From Anaerolinea thermophila (GTDB lineage Bacteria > Chloroflexota > Anaerolineae > Anaerolineales > Anaerolineaceae), in NCBI RefSeq assembly GCF_020723905.1, contig NZ_DYHZ01000001.1, positions 303,501 through 367,500 of the forward strand: a DNA stretch of 64,000 bases, written 5' to 3'. Under the pieces are notes generated by a model, which was not told the DNA's origin, made no database searches, and saw only the letters and a list, made by a program, of their open reading frames with translations. This document shows, one piece after another, positions 32,434 to 42,200 of the stretch (position 1 is its first letter; each line of letters starts with the position of its first letter). A program made the translations under genes and the position numbers.

Positions 32434-34560
32434 TTAATGTTCTCCGTAAACCCCGCTCTTCGATTCCAGCCGGGACAGCGGGCGGCGTTTACCGGTAGGT
32501 TCGAGGCGCACTTTTGTATCGCCCACTGCCAGATCTCCGACAGTGTTGGTCAGACTCTGAATGACCTCTGCCGGATTCACTCCGCGCCCCTCAGCAAAAC
32601 GCCCCAGCGCCGTGTGCCCCTGTCCAAAGGGGACGGCAACCGTATCGGGACGAATGGCGGGGTAGAGATAGGCTACCGCTTCAATCTGCCCGGCAGAGGA
32701 TACCAGCCGCACAATATCATCGTTATGAATACCCAGTTCTTCAGCCGTTTTGGGGTTAATCTCCACCCAGGTATTCCACATGACTGTGGTCATCGGGTCA
32801 GGGGTTTCCTGTAACCAGGGACGGTTGGCGCCACTGCCATCGCCCATCTGCGTGGGATACACCACCAGATGGAAAGTCTTTTCTCCGGCACGCTCGGGTA
32901 AAAGCACCTTTGCCGGGACAGTGCTGAGATCCGCCGAATCCGGAGACTCTCCCACATCCTCCCAGTAGCCGCCCTGTTGAAGGAAACGCGCCCAGAAGGT
33001 CGCCAGTTCTGGAGCACCACTGCGCTGGAAAACCGGTTGAAGTTTCTGCTGGATGAAGTCTACCTCGTCGGTATAGGGCAAACCCGAAGCGGCGATCAGC
33101 ACATCCACGGTCGCGCGCGTATCGTACAACGGAACCACCACCGGCTGTGCCGCAGAAATGGCAAACCGCGGAGTGCCCGCCAGCACGCGAACATACCCAA
33201 AACCTTCCAGCGGGCTGTGATCGGGGAAGACGTAATCTGCAAACAGGGAAGTCTCATCGGGGAAAGTGGCAAAGGAAATTACCTGCCGGACCTTGCTTAA
33301 GGCTTGTTCAAACCCCAGCGATTTGGGGAGTTCAAACAGCGGATTGGCGCCATGGATGAAAAGCGTATCCACCTCTCCCGCCTGCATGCGCTGAATGAGA
33401 GTTTGAACCGATTCCAGGGAGTCGGCTTTTTCTTCTCCGGCAATCAGGAACACGCCGCCCGGCTGTCCAACCCGACCCAGCGCCACATTAAGAGCGAAAA
33501 TTTGCAGGGCGTTTTCAAGCCCACTGGCATGTCCCAGTGCCCCGCCACCCGGTAAAAAGAGGGGACGCTCTGCGCGGGCAATCAACTGCGCCAGATGCTC
33601 CAGTTTTTCCTGCGGAATACCGGCGGCTTGAGCGACTGCCTCCACATTGACGCCGCGGTAGTTGTTTTCCAGCATTTCCGGCATACGCACAGCGCCGCTT
33701 TCGACAAGCAGTTTGCCCAACGCCATGGCAACCGCGCCCTCTGTGCCTGGGGTGAGGGGGTACCATTCATCTGCGCTTCCGGCAGTGAGGGAAAGACGAG
33801 GCTCAAACGCCACCAGATAACCCCGCTTTTTCAGAGGCTCCCCCCTGCGGCGGAAATCGCCGAAGGCACGGCTGTAAGCCACCGGCGAGAGCCAGGTTTC
33901 CAGGAAATTCGCGCCAAACGACAGCACCAGATCGGCGTCAGCCAGATCAAAGAACGGTAAAGTGGCTTTCCCAAACACCTGACGGGCGGCTTCTACCAGC
34001 GTCGCGCGGGCTTCAAACATGCCCAGAGCACCAAACCGCACAGGCGCAGGCATCCCTTTCGTCCGGGTGAGTTCCTCAACGAAATCAAACACATGATCGG
34101 CATTCAAGCCCAGATAAAAGGCTACCCGCTGAGGGTCACCGTTCAATGCAGAACGCACGATTTCAATGGCTTCATCCCAGGAAAGGGCTTCCGTGCGAGC
34201 ATCTCCGCGCCGGGATCTGCGCACGGGGGTTTTGTAGCGGTCCGGGTTGTACAGCCCCTGCACTGCTGTGAGCCCTCGCGGGCAGAGTTTTCCACGGTTG
34301 ACCGGGTGCGCCGGATTGCCCTCGGCTTTGATGGCACGTCCCTCAAAGGTACGCATGATCATCCCGCACCCTGCAGGGCATTCGCGGCAGGCGGTGGCAT
34401 AATAGGTGCTTTTGCCAATCTGGCTGTATTCCGGCATCTCGGTATAAGGGCGCCGCAGGACATAACGGGAAGCCGGACCGCATCCCGTCAGTACCGCTGT
34501 GGCGGCAATCCCCAATCCGGTGAGTTTTAGAAAATTTCGGCGGGTAAGTTTCTCGCTCAT
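32434..34560 (-). CDS. ActB molybdopterin-like half (B1), Tat lipoprotein
   Basis: 708 residues from the ATG at 34560, preceded by AAGGACAGGT; an upstream in-frame start overlaps actA and would hide the signal. Residues 6-12 are a Tat motif (TRRNFLK), followed by a hydrophobic stretch and LTGC with Cys27, a lipobox. The rest is a molybdopterin oxidoreductase fold (LSFGANFLETWLSPVAYSRA, LFIHGANPLFELPKSLGF, a C-terminal barrel). In known Act complexes this domain has no molybdenum. This protein nevertheless keeps a full cluster motif, Cys58-x2-Cys61-x3-Cys65-x27-Cys93, so a [4Fe-4S] cluster, and perhaps a pterin, cannot be excluded. Confidence 0.88.
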   Translation of the reverse strand: MSEKLTRRNFLKLTGLGIAATAVLTGCGPASRYVLRRPYTEMPEYSQIGKSTYYATACRECPAGCGMIMRTFEGRAIKAEGNPAHPVNRGKLCPRGLTAVQGLYNPDRYKTPVRRSRRGDARTEALSWDEAIEIVRSALNGDPQRVAFYLGLNADHVFDFVEELTRTKGMPAPVRFGALGMFEARATLVEAARQVFGKATLPFFDLADADLVLSFGANFLETWLSPVAYSRAFGDFRRRGEPLKKRGYLVAFEPRLSLTAGSADEWYPLTPGTEGAVAMALGKLLVESGAVRMPEMLENNYRGVNVEAVAQAAGIPQEKLEHLAQLIARAERPLFLPGGGALGHASGLENALQIFALNVALGRVGQPGGVFLIAGEEKADSLESVQTLIQRMQAGEVDTLFIHGANPLFELPKSLGFEQALSKVRQVISFATFPDETSLFADYVFPDHSPLEGFGYVRVLAGTPRFAISAAQPVVVPLYDTRATVDVLIAASGLPYTDEVDFIQQKLQPVFQRSGAPELATFWARFLQQGGYWEDVGESPDSADLSTVPAKVLLPERAGEKTFHLVVYPTQMGDGSGANRPWLQETPDPMTTVMWNTWVEINPKTAEELGIHNDDIVRLVSSAGQIEAVAYLYPAIRPDTVAVPFGQGHTALGRFAEGRGVNPAEVIQSLTNTVGDLAVGDTKVRLEPTGKRRPLSRLESKSGVYGEH

Positions 34561-34580
34561 ACCTGTCCTTTCGCGGCTTT

Positions 34581-35123
34581 TTAGTAATGGCAAAGCGAAC
34601 AGTCGGAAAGACGCGCCCACTTTTCTTTGGGCTGTTTGCTGTGACAATCCAGACACCAGCCCATATTCTGGCGGGGAATGGGTTGAGCAACGGTCACTTT
34701 TTTCATATCCCCGTGGCAGGTTTCACAAGCCACGCCAGCAGCAACATGAGGACGATGATTAAACCGGACGAAATCAGGTTGAATGAAGACCGGCACCCAG
34801 GGGATTTCCTCGCCGTTAGCCACATACTGCGCCAGTTTTTGCAGTTCGGGGGAAGTTTTGGTCTTGGCAACCTGCTGATGGCATCCCCAGCACAGACTGG
34901 AAGAGGGTAACCCTGCACTTGCCCCCCATTGCGCCCCGGGATGGCAATAAAGACAGGGGATGCCCGCACCCACATGGAAGTTATGCGGAAATTGAATCGG
35001 TTGCGGAGGGGGTTGTTGCGTCAGGTAAATACCGCCGACAGCGCCCCCCAGTAAAATCAGCACCACGATGCCTATCGTAATGCGAAACCACGGCTGCAAG
35101 TACCATGGAATAAGTTTGGACAT
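34581..35123 (-). CDS. actA: ActA, pentahaem cytochrome c of alternative complex III
   Basis: 180 residues. A membrane anchor lies at about 15-35. Five CxxCH sites are at 57-61, 78-82, 133-137, 157-161 and 175-179, the last almost at the C-terminus. Extra histidines (NFH, FNHRPH) can be distal ligands, as in cytochrome c7/c3-like proteins. ActA would conduct electrons from the Fe-S subunit to ActE. It lies upstream of the B1 gene with 20 bases between them. Confidence 0.92.
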   Translation of the reverse strand: MSKLIPWYLQPWFRITIGIVVLILLGGAVGGIYLTQQPPPQPIQFPHNFHVGAGIPCLYCHPGAQWGASAGLPSSSLCWGCHQQVAKTKTSPELQKLAQYVANGEEIPWVPVFIQPDFVRFNHRPHVAAGVACETCHGDMKKVTVAQPIPRQNMGWCLDCHSKQPKEKWARLSDCSLCHY

Positions 35124-35165
35124 GAAACGAGGCTCCTTTCTTCGTCAGGCTCGACTTGCAGAGAA

Positions 35166-36143
35166 TTACTGTTTCTTTCCTCGAATGACCCAGACAATGA
35201 CAAAAATCACACCAATCAGGAAAACGCCCAGTACGAGCGCAAACCCCAGCCCGGTGAACAACGCCCCAAAGGCGGTGAGCACCCCTGTAAGGACATTTCG
35301 GGCAGGACCGCCCGGCTGAGCCGCCGGCGCAGGAGTGGCTTCACCCAGAGAGGGGGACTGCTGGACTTCCATGCCGGAGGGAAGACTCTGGGCATACAGC
35401 AAAACATCTCTTCCCTGTTGAGCCGTCCACCCCAATTCATATCCGATCACCATCTCCGTTCCGGGGGTACCGAAACGCGTCTTGTGCAGAAAACGCCACG
35501 GATCAAGTTGTGCCAGAGTGCCCAGGGTCGCATCCCGTCCTTCAAAGCGGAAACGCAGGGTGGTGCCATCTTCTCCGTGACAGCGTGCGCATTGCGCCTC
35601 ATACAGGGCTTTACCACTGGCGGAATCCCCCCCGAGGACTTTGAAGGTCTTTGGGTCAATATACTCGTTGTCGTTGATCAGTGCGGTTTTGAGGAAATGC
35701 GCCAGGGCTTTTAAGTCCGATTCAGAAAGATAGGGAGAAAAATCGTGCTGGGGATCTTTTTTACCGCTCAAGGTTGCCACAATGTCCTCTTCGGTGCTTT
35801 GAGTGACGGCAGGAAAAACCCCCGGAAAACCGGTATAGCGGTCGCTTCCCTCGCGGTAGGCGCCGTCTTTGCCCTGATAATCCCATCCATGGCAGGAAAC
35901 ACACCGCCACGTTTCGGCTCCACTGCGGGTATTGGTCGTCTGGCGATCCCAGATGGGCATGTTGCCCTGCGGCGGTTGAACCCCTAATGCCGCATACCAG
36001 TTATCGTAGAGCAGAGCGCCGCGGGTCACGTCTGAATCTTGCCCCAACGCCCGTGCCTGCACCTGCTCCATCCAGCCAACCAGCACAACCAATCCGACGA
36101 CCAGAAACAGCAAACCTGCCTTTATCAAGCCCTTGCTTTTCAT
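35166..36143 (-). CDS. Membrane-anchored dihaem cytochrome c, first gene of the Act operon
   Basis: 325 residues. An N-terminal signal or anchor (about 8-25) is followed by two cytochrome c domains with haem sites CVSCH (81-85) and CARCH (185-189). A Pro/Ala linker (about 262-282) and a C-terminal membrane span (about 290-318) ending in RGKKQ complete it. It could carry electrons between the Act complex and a terminal acceptor, or serve as a variant subunit. It does not correspond to any of the ActA-ActF subunits I know. AAGGAGC precedes the ATG at 36143, and the operon promoter lies just upstream. Confidence 0.85.
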   Translation of the reverse strand: MKSKGLIKAGLLFLVVGLVVLVGWMEQVQARALGQDSDVTRGALLYDNWYAALGVQPPQGNMPIWDRQTTNTRSGAETWRCVSCHGWDYQGKDGAYREGSDRYTGFPGVFPAVTQSTEEDIVATLSGKKDPQHDFSPYLSESDLKALAHFLKTALINDNEYIDPKTFKVLGGDSASGKALYEAQCARCHGEDGTTLRFRFEGRDATLGTLAQLDPWRFLHKTRFGTPGTEMVIGYELGWTAQQGRDVLLYAQSLPSGMEVQQSPSLGEATPAPAAQPGGPARNVLTGVLTAFGALFTGLGFALVLGVFLIGVIFVIVWVIRGKKQ

Positions 36144-36164
36144 GGGATGCTCCTTGGCAATGGT

Positions 36165-36225
36165 CTATCGAATGTTCTTCTCTTCACAAAATTATAACAA
36201 TTTTGCTCCGAACTATCGAACATTA
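36165..36225 (-). promoter_or_regulatory. Promoter and likely operator of the Act operon
   Basis: On the minus strand a perfect TATAAT (36196-36191) lies about 48 bases before the first ATG, inside the palindrome CAAAATT-N5-AATTTTG (36187-36205). TTCGAT 18 bases upstream is a weak -35. CTATCGAA occurs twice on the plus strand, at 36165 and 36213, flanking the -10 box. A weak -35 plus flanking repeats suggests control by a DNA-binding protein. Confidence 0.5.
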
Positions 36226-36344
36226 AGGGGTGATTAATGGGTGATTGGGATGTATGATGTTTTCTCGCCCTGCTGTGATGAAACCCGCCTTTATGAATCT
36301 GTAATCATTATGACTCATTTTTGAAAAACAGGTAAAATGAAACT

Positions 36345-37574
36345 GTGGGCGAATTTCATCTGGTCGATTTAACGCAAATGACCTATGGCGGCGAAGCCAT
36401 GGGACGTCTGCCCGATGGGCGGGCGGTATTTGTACCGTTTGCACTTGCCGGAGAACGGGTACTGGTGAAGTTAACCGAAGAAAAACGCGGTTTTGCCCGC
36501 GCTACCCTGATGGATGTCGTACAGCCCTCGCCGGCACGCATTCGACCCCGCTGTCCGCACTTTGCGCAGTGCGGCGGATGCCATTACCAGCACATGGATT
36601 ACTCCCTGCAGTTGACGGTCAAGCAATCTATCCTGACGGAGCAACTGCAGCGCATCGGTGGTATTGCGGACCCGCCTGTGCGGTTGATCATCCCCTCACC
36701 ACAAGCCTGGAACTACCGCAACACCGTGCAGTTTCACCTCACCCCGGATGGGCAACTGGGCTTTCGCGCCACCGACGACCGCACAGTTATTCCCGTTCAG
36801 GAATGTCATCTGCCGGAAGAGGCGCTGCTGGAGATCTGGAAGCAAATTCAGGCTGAACCTCTGCCGGACCTGGAACGTCTCTCCCTGCGGCTTGGCGCGG
36901 ATGGGGAGATTCTGCTGGTTCTGGAAAGTCTGGAGACGAACCCGCCTGCAATTTCAGTAGAAGAACTGCCTGTTTCTGTGGCGCATATGGGACCAGCCGG
37001 AACGCTGGTGCTGGCTGGCGATGACCATGTGGTGATGGAAGTGCTGGGACGCCCCTTCCGCGTATCGGCGGGATCTTTCTTCCAGGTGAATACCCCCATG
37101 GCAGAAGCCATGGTGAAACATGTCCTCTCTCTGCTGCCTGCAGATCAACCGGGGACGGTGCTGGACGTGTATTGCGGGGTTGGATTGTTCAGCGCATTTC
37201 TGGCGCCGCGCGCGCGGAATCTCATTGGCATCGAGTCGGCGCCCAGCGCCTGCGATGATTTTGCCGTCAACCTGGACGAATTTGATCATGTGTCGCTGTA
37301 CATGGGAACGGCAGAGGAAATTCTGCCGTCCTTACAGGTACATCCCGAAGTCATTGTGGTGGATCCGCCCCGCGCAGGGCTGGAACTGGCAGCCCTGGAT
37401 GCCATTCTAAGCATGGGCGCCCCCACGATCATTTACATCTCGTGCGACCCCGCCACCCTGGCACGGGACGCCAAACGGCTGATTCGCGGCGGATACCGGC
37501 TGGAACAGACTACTCCGTTTGACCTCTTCCCGCAAACCTACCACATTGAAAGCATCAGCCTGTTTCAGCGTTAA
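36345..37574 (+). CDS. 23S rRNA (uracil-5-)-methyltransferase, RumA/RlmD-like
   Basis: 409 residues starting at a GTG, 12 bases after AGGT; no ATG gives the complete N-terminus. A TRAM domain covers about 1-60. Cysteines in CPHFAQCGGCHYQ with a later EC form the [4Fe-4S] site. The SAM motif is VLDVYCGVGLFSAFL (about 270-284). The nucleophile Cys lies in YISCDPATLARD (about 365-376), and Glu in the closing helix is present. It methylates U in rRNA or tRNA. The family includes RlmD, RlmC and TrmA, and I cannot tell which uridine is the target. Confidence 0.88.
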   Translation: MGEFHLVDLTQMTYGGEAMGRLPDGRAVFVPFALAGERVLVKLTEEKRGFARATLMDVVQPSPARIRPRCPHFAQCGGCHYQHMDYSLQLTVKQSILTEQLQRIGGIADPPVRLIIPSPQAWNYRNTVQFHLTPDGQLGFRATDDRTVIPVQECHLPEEALLEIWKQIQAEPLPDLERLSLRLGADGEILLVLESLETNPPAISVEELPVSVAHMGPAGTLVLAGDDHVVMEVLGRPFRVSAGSFFQVNTPMAEAMVKHVLSLLPADQPGTVLDVYCGVGLFSAFLAPRARNLIGIESAPSACDDFAVNLDEFDHVSLYMGTAEEILPSLQVHPEVIVVDPPRAGLELAALDAILSMGAPTIIYISCDPATLARDAKRLIRGGYRLEQTTPFDLFPQTYHIESISLFQR

Positions 37575-37626
37575 TCTTCCATAGCCTTTCAGCGTTTTGG
37601 GGGTTGACTCTATCAGGAGGTGCAAA

Positions 37627-38931
37627 ATGGTTTCTCCAACCGTTCAACAGCAGGTTTACGCACGGGATATTACCCTGTCGCTTTTAGAACGCTTATTTCC
37701 AACTGATCGGTTGGATAGCGTTCGTTTCCGATTATGGGACGGCACTCACTATCCTCAAGGGGATTTTCCCGGTAGTGCCACAATTGTGCTCAACCATCCC
37801 GGCGCCCTGCGCGCCATGTTGTTGCCCGGTACCGAGGTCGGGCTGGTGGAAGCCTATCTGTACAATGACTTTGATATTGAAGGGAATATTGAAGCAGTGT
37901 TCCCTCTGGCAGAAATACTGGCAGAGCGCACCAACCAGTGGCAGAAGAAACTGGATATCGCCCGGGACCTCTTGCGCCTGCCCAACCAGCAGAATCCGCG
38001 CATCAGCAAACGCGGAGCGGCACGACTCTCCGGAAAACCCCATTCCATTGAACGAGACCGACAGGCAGTACGCTACCACTACGACGTTTCCAATGATTTT
38101 TACAGCCTCTTCCTGGGGAAGCGCATGGTGTATTCCTGCGCATACTTTGAATCGCCAGACCGGGATCTGGACACCGCGCAGGAACACAAACTGGAATATA
38201 TCTGCCGAAAATTAAGATTGAAGCCGGGACAAAAGATTCTCGATCTGGGATGTGGCTGGGGTGGACTGGTGATCTACGCCGCCGAGAAATACGGAGTGGA
38301 CGCCACCGGCATCACCCTCAGTGAACCACAAGCCAGCCTGGCTCAGCAACGCATTGCCGAAGCAGGGTTACAGGCGCGCGCCCGCGTGCGGGTTCAGGAC
38401 TACCGGGAAGTGGAAGAATGGGAACAATACGATGCGCTGGTCAGCGTAGGGATGTTTGAACATGTGGGCGAGAAACTTTTACCGGTCTATTTTGAGCGGG
38501 CATACCGACTGCTCAAACCGGGTGGAGTTTTCCTGAACCACGGGATTGCCCGGCGCGCCATCGAAAAAGGCTGGAATCCGCAATCCTTCTCGAATGCTTA
38601 CGTCTTTCCCGATGGTGAACTGGTGCCCATTTCCACCACCCTGCGCGCCGCCGAAGAGGCTGGCTTTGAAGTGCGCGATGTGGAAAGCCTGCGCGAACAC
38701 TATGCCCTGACGCTCAGACACTGGGTTGCCCGTCTGGAGGCGCATCACGCAGAAGCCCTGCAGTTTGTGGAAGAGCCCACCTACCGGGTCTGGCGCATCT
38801 ACATGTCCGGTTCGGCGCACGGCTTTGCCACCGGGCGATTGAACATCTATCAAAGTTTGCTGGTGAAACCTGCCGCTCAGGGCGCAAGCGGGTTCCCCCT
38901 GACCCGGCGCGACTGGTATGATGCAGGGTGA
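37627..38931 (+). CDS. Cyclopropane-fatty-acyl-phospholipid synthase family protein
   Basis: 434 residues from the ATG at 37627, with AGGAGGTG six bases upstream. The N-terminal part is the usual lipid-binding domain. YHYDVSNDFYSLFLGKRMVYSCAYF (about 148-172) and the SAM loop ILDLGCGWGGLVIYAA (about 205-220) identify the family. The later NHGIARR and YRVWRIYMSGSAHGF text is also typical. It would add a methylene or methyl group to unsaturated membrane lipids. The gene stands 52 bases after the rRNA methyltransferase. A promoter for the next gene begins about 26 bases after its stop. Confidence 0.9.
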   Translation: MVSPTVQQQVYARDITLSLLERLFPTDRLDSVRFRLWDGTHYPQGDFPGSATIVLNHPGALRAMLLPGTEVGLVEAYLYNDFDIEGNIEAVFPLAEILAERTNQWQKKLDIARDLLRLPNQQNPRISKRGAARLSGKPHSIERDRQAVRYHYDVSNDFYSLFLGKRMVYSCAYFESPDRDLDTAQEHKLEYICRKLRLKPGQKILDLGCGWGGLVIYAAEKYGVDATGITLSEPQASLAQQRIAEAGLQARARVRVQDYREVEEWEQYDALVSVGMFEHVGEKLLPVYFERAYRLLKPGGVFLNHGIARRAIEKGWNPQSFSNAYVFPDGELVPISTTLRAAEEAGFEVRDVESLREHYALTLRHWVARLEAHHAEALQFVEEPTYRVWRIYMSGSAHGFATGRLNIYQSLLVKPAAQGASGFPLTRRDWYDAG

Positions 38932-38956
38932 TGAAAAAAATAATCCTCAAAGAAAC

Positions 38957-39100
38957 TTGACTTGAAACCCAAATCTTGCTAGGATGAATACGGTAAACAT
39001 TTCATTTCTGCAAGGTCAGGGAAAACCTTTTCCACTGAAAGCGTCTGCGTTTCGATCATCTTTTCTCTCCCGGCAAGAAGAGCACCTCTCTTCTTGTTTT
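38957..39100 (+). promoter_or_regulatory. Promoter and structured leader of the subtilase gene
   Basis: TTGACT (38957-38962) and TAGGAT (38980-38985), 17 bases apart, start a leader of about 225 bases. It contains a perfect 8-bp hairpin, CAAGAAGA/TCTTCTTG (39074-39096), followed by TTTT, a possible attenuator. A strong AGAAAGGAGG (39111-39120) lies about 100 bases before the protease ATG. A short frame beginning GTG at 39121 stays open up to the protease start, where its TGA overlaps the ATG. No known riboswitch is recognised. Confidence 0.4.
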
Positions 39101-39217
39101 GTGGTGTCCCAGAAAGGAGGTGGTTCAGCGAAATTCCCGGCAAGGCGTGCCTGCATCATCACCTGATTCAATCTGTTTCTCTAGTAATTCTTTCGCTAAA
39201 CGAGGAGACACTCACGT

Positions 39218-42200
39218 ATGAAACCCCAAAAACTTCTTTGGAATGTTCTTTCTGTCATCATGGTTGTGGCGCTGGTGTTTGGGTGGAACTCCCCTGCGCC
39301 GGTCGTAGCGCAATCCAGCGGTCCGACGGAACGACCGCAGTTTAAGGCTGAACGCCTTTCTGGCGAAGTTTCTACCGATGCGGTGGAGCGGCTGAGTCAG
39401 AAGAGCGGTATTGTGGATATTGTCGTTGAACTGGAAGGCGAACCAACCGCGGTGACCTTTGCCAAAGCCCGCGAGACCATGGGTCTGGAAAGCGCTAACG
39501 AACTGGCTGCCAGTCGTCTGCAGGCTTTGCAGGCGGCACAGGCAACCCTGCTTTCCAGAATGACCGCGGCGGGCATTGGGCAAAAGGTGCTTTTCCAGAC
39601 CCAGCGCGTCTTCAACGGCATTTACATGAAAGTCGATGCCAGCAAAGTGCGCGAAATTTCCAGACTGCCGGGCGTCAAGGGCGTATATCCGCTGGTGCCC
39701 AAGGAACTGGATAACAACTACAGCGTACCGCTGATCGGCGCCCCGCAGGTCTGGCAGAATTACTTTGTGCGAGGCGAAGGCGTCAAGGTCGGCATCATTG
39801 ATACCGGTATTGACTACCTGCACACCGACTTCGGTGGTCCAGGCACCGGTTATGACACCAACGACTTCACCGTTGATGAACCCGGCTTTGCCGATGGTTA
39901 CCCCAGTGCCAAAGTGGTGGGCGGCTACGACTTTGCGGGCGATGCCTACGATGCCAGCAATCCTGCCAGCGTGCCTCAACCCGACCCTGACCCGATGGAC
40001 TGCAACGGACATGGTTCGCATGTAGCCGGCACTGTGGCTGGATTTGGCACCAACACCGATGGCACCACCTACACGGGTGGTTACAGCACTACCACACCGT
40101 TTACCACTGCCATGGACATCGGTCCGGGCGTAGCGCCGCTGGCAAAACTGTATGCCCTGCGCGTTTTCGGGTGCAGTGGCTCCACCAATCTGACCGATGC
40201 TGCTATCGAATGGGCAACCGACCCGAACGGTGACGGTAAATTCGATGACCGCCTGGATGTCATCAACATGTCACTGGGGTCCTCCTATGGGTCCGAATTT
40301 GACACCTCAGCGGTGGCATCCAACAACGCCGCGCTGGTGGGGGTAATTGTGGTGGCTTCGGCAGGCAACAGTGCGGATACCCACTATATCACCGGAGCGC
40401 CGGGCGTGGCAACCCGCGCCATCAGTGTGGCTTCGTCACAGGATGCCGGAAACATCAACACCACCAGCCAGTTCCGTGTGAATACCGGTAGTCTGGCGGG
40501 CCTTCACCCGGCTCTGGAAGCCGCCTTTGGGCCTGATCTGGCAGTGGTAGGCGACGTTACCGCCGATCTTGCTTACGATTCAACCAACCCCCTGGGGTGC
40601 AACGCATTCGCCCCGGGAACCTTTACAGGTAAAGTTGCCCTGATCAGTCGTGGAACCTGTACCTTTGTTGCCAAGGTCAAGAATGCCCAGAACGCTGGCG
40701 CTGTAGCGGTGATCGTGTTCAACAATGCAGCGGGTGAACCCTTTGTCATGGGCGGAAGCGATCCCACTATCACCATTCCTTCGGTAATGACCAGCCTTCC
40801 TGTTGGAAATGCATTGATTACCGCACTGGGCTCTGAAACCGTAAACGTGACCCTCTCCGCGCAGTGGCGATACACCCGCCGTGCCGATGCCGGTCCCAAT
40901 CCTGCGCTGGTTGACCTCCCATCTTCCTTCACCAGCCGCGGGCCGCGCCGGGTGGATTCCGCCCTTAAGCCGGACATCTCCGCCCCCGGCGATACAATTT
41001 ACTCGGTTGCGGTGAGAACCGGAAAATACGGCACCAGCATGAGCGGCACGTCCATGGCGGCGCCGCACATGACCGGCGTGATGGCTTTGATGCGCCAGTG
41101 GAAACCCACCTGGACGGTGGAAGAACTCAAAGCCAATGTGATGAACACCGCCAGTTATGACATCACCCCCGGAGCCACTAAATTTGCGCCGCAACGGGTA
41201 GGCGCCGGGCGGGTGAATGTACCAGCCGCATTGACCAACGAGGTCGTCCTCTACAACGCGCAGGATGCAGGCGCCGTGAGCGTTTCGTTCGGTGCGCCGC
41301 AGGTTACCGCGCTGACCTCCTGGACCAAGACGGTGCGGGTGGTGAACAAGGGCGGCACTGCCGTGACCTACACACCCTCGATCGTCCAGCGCACACAGGT
41401 TCCCGGCGTGACCTTTGAACTGCTCGATAGCAGTGATGCGCCGCTGACCAGCCTGACCGTGCCGGCAGGCGGAAGTGTGGAATTCAAACTGAAGATGACC
41501 GCAGACCCTGCCGGAATGACCCACCCGCGCGATGCCACGATGAGTTCCGCCCAGACGATCTCCAGGTTCTGGATGGCAGAAGCCAGCGGGTTGATCGTAT
41601 TGACCCCAGCCAGCGGTACGGCGTTGCGCCTGCCTTACTACGCCGCCCCGCGCCCGGCTTCCACCCTGCGCGCCGCTTCGAGCAGTGTGACAGTGGACGG
41701 AACTGGTTACGCTGAGGTGACCACCACCGGTACGAATGTTGATACCAGTAGCATTGCCGCACCGCCCGTCGGAGAAATTGCTCTGATCACCGCCTTTGAA
41801 CTGATGGGTACCAGCCCCAACGAGAATCTGAACACCGGCAATCCGGCACTGGAAGCAGTGCTGGACGGCGCCGACCTGAAGTACATTGGCGCAATGACCG
41901 ATGCCCACCTCTACCCGACAACCGGTGTGGAAGATCCTGATGCGGTGATGTATTTTGGCATTGCCACCCACGGGCAGTGGTCCACGCTCAACGAAGTTGA
42001 ATTCGACATTTACATTGACGTGAATCAGGACGGTGTTGACGACTACGTGCTCTTTACCTGGAACTACGGGCGGGCAACAGGCGGTAGCAACCCCACCGAT
42101 ACATTTGTGACGGTGCTGTACAATCTCTCTACCGGAAGCATGATGGTCGAATCCTATGTGAATGCCGTATCCCCCGCTTATCTGGACACCGTCGTTTTCA

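Noticed and set aside
39111-39130. Sequence resembling the 3' end of 16S rRNA (AGAAAGGAGGTGGTTC)
   Set aside because: No other rRNA sequence surrounds it; a strong ribosome-binding-like stretch in a leader explains it.
38986-39217. A known riboswitch (for example cyclic di-GMP or cobalamin) upstream of the protease
   Set aside because: I could not place the conserved core of any class I know; only a simple hairpin is visible.
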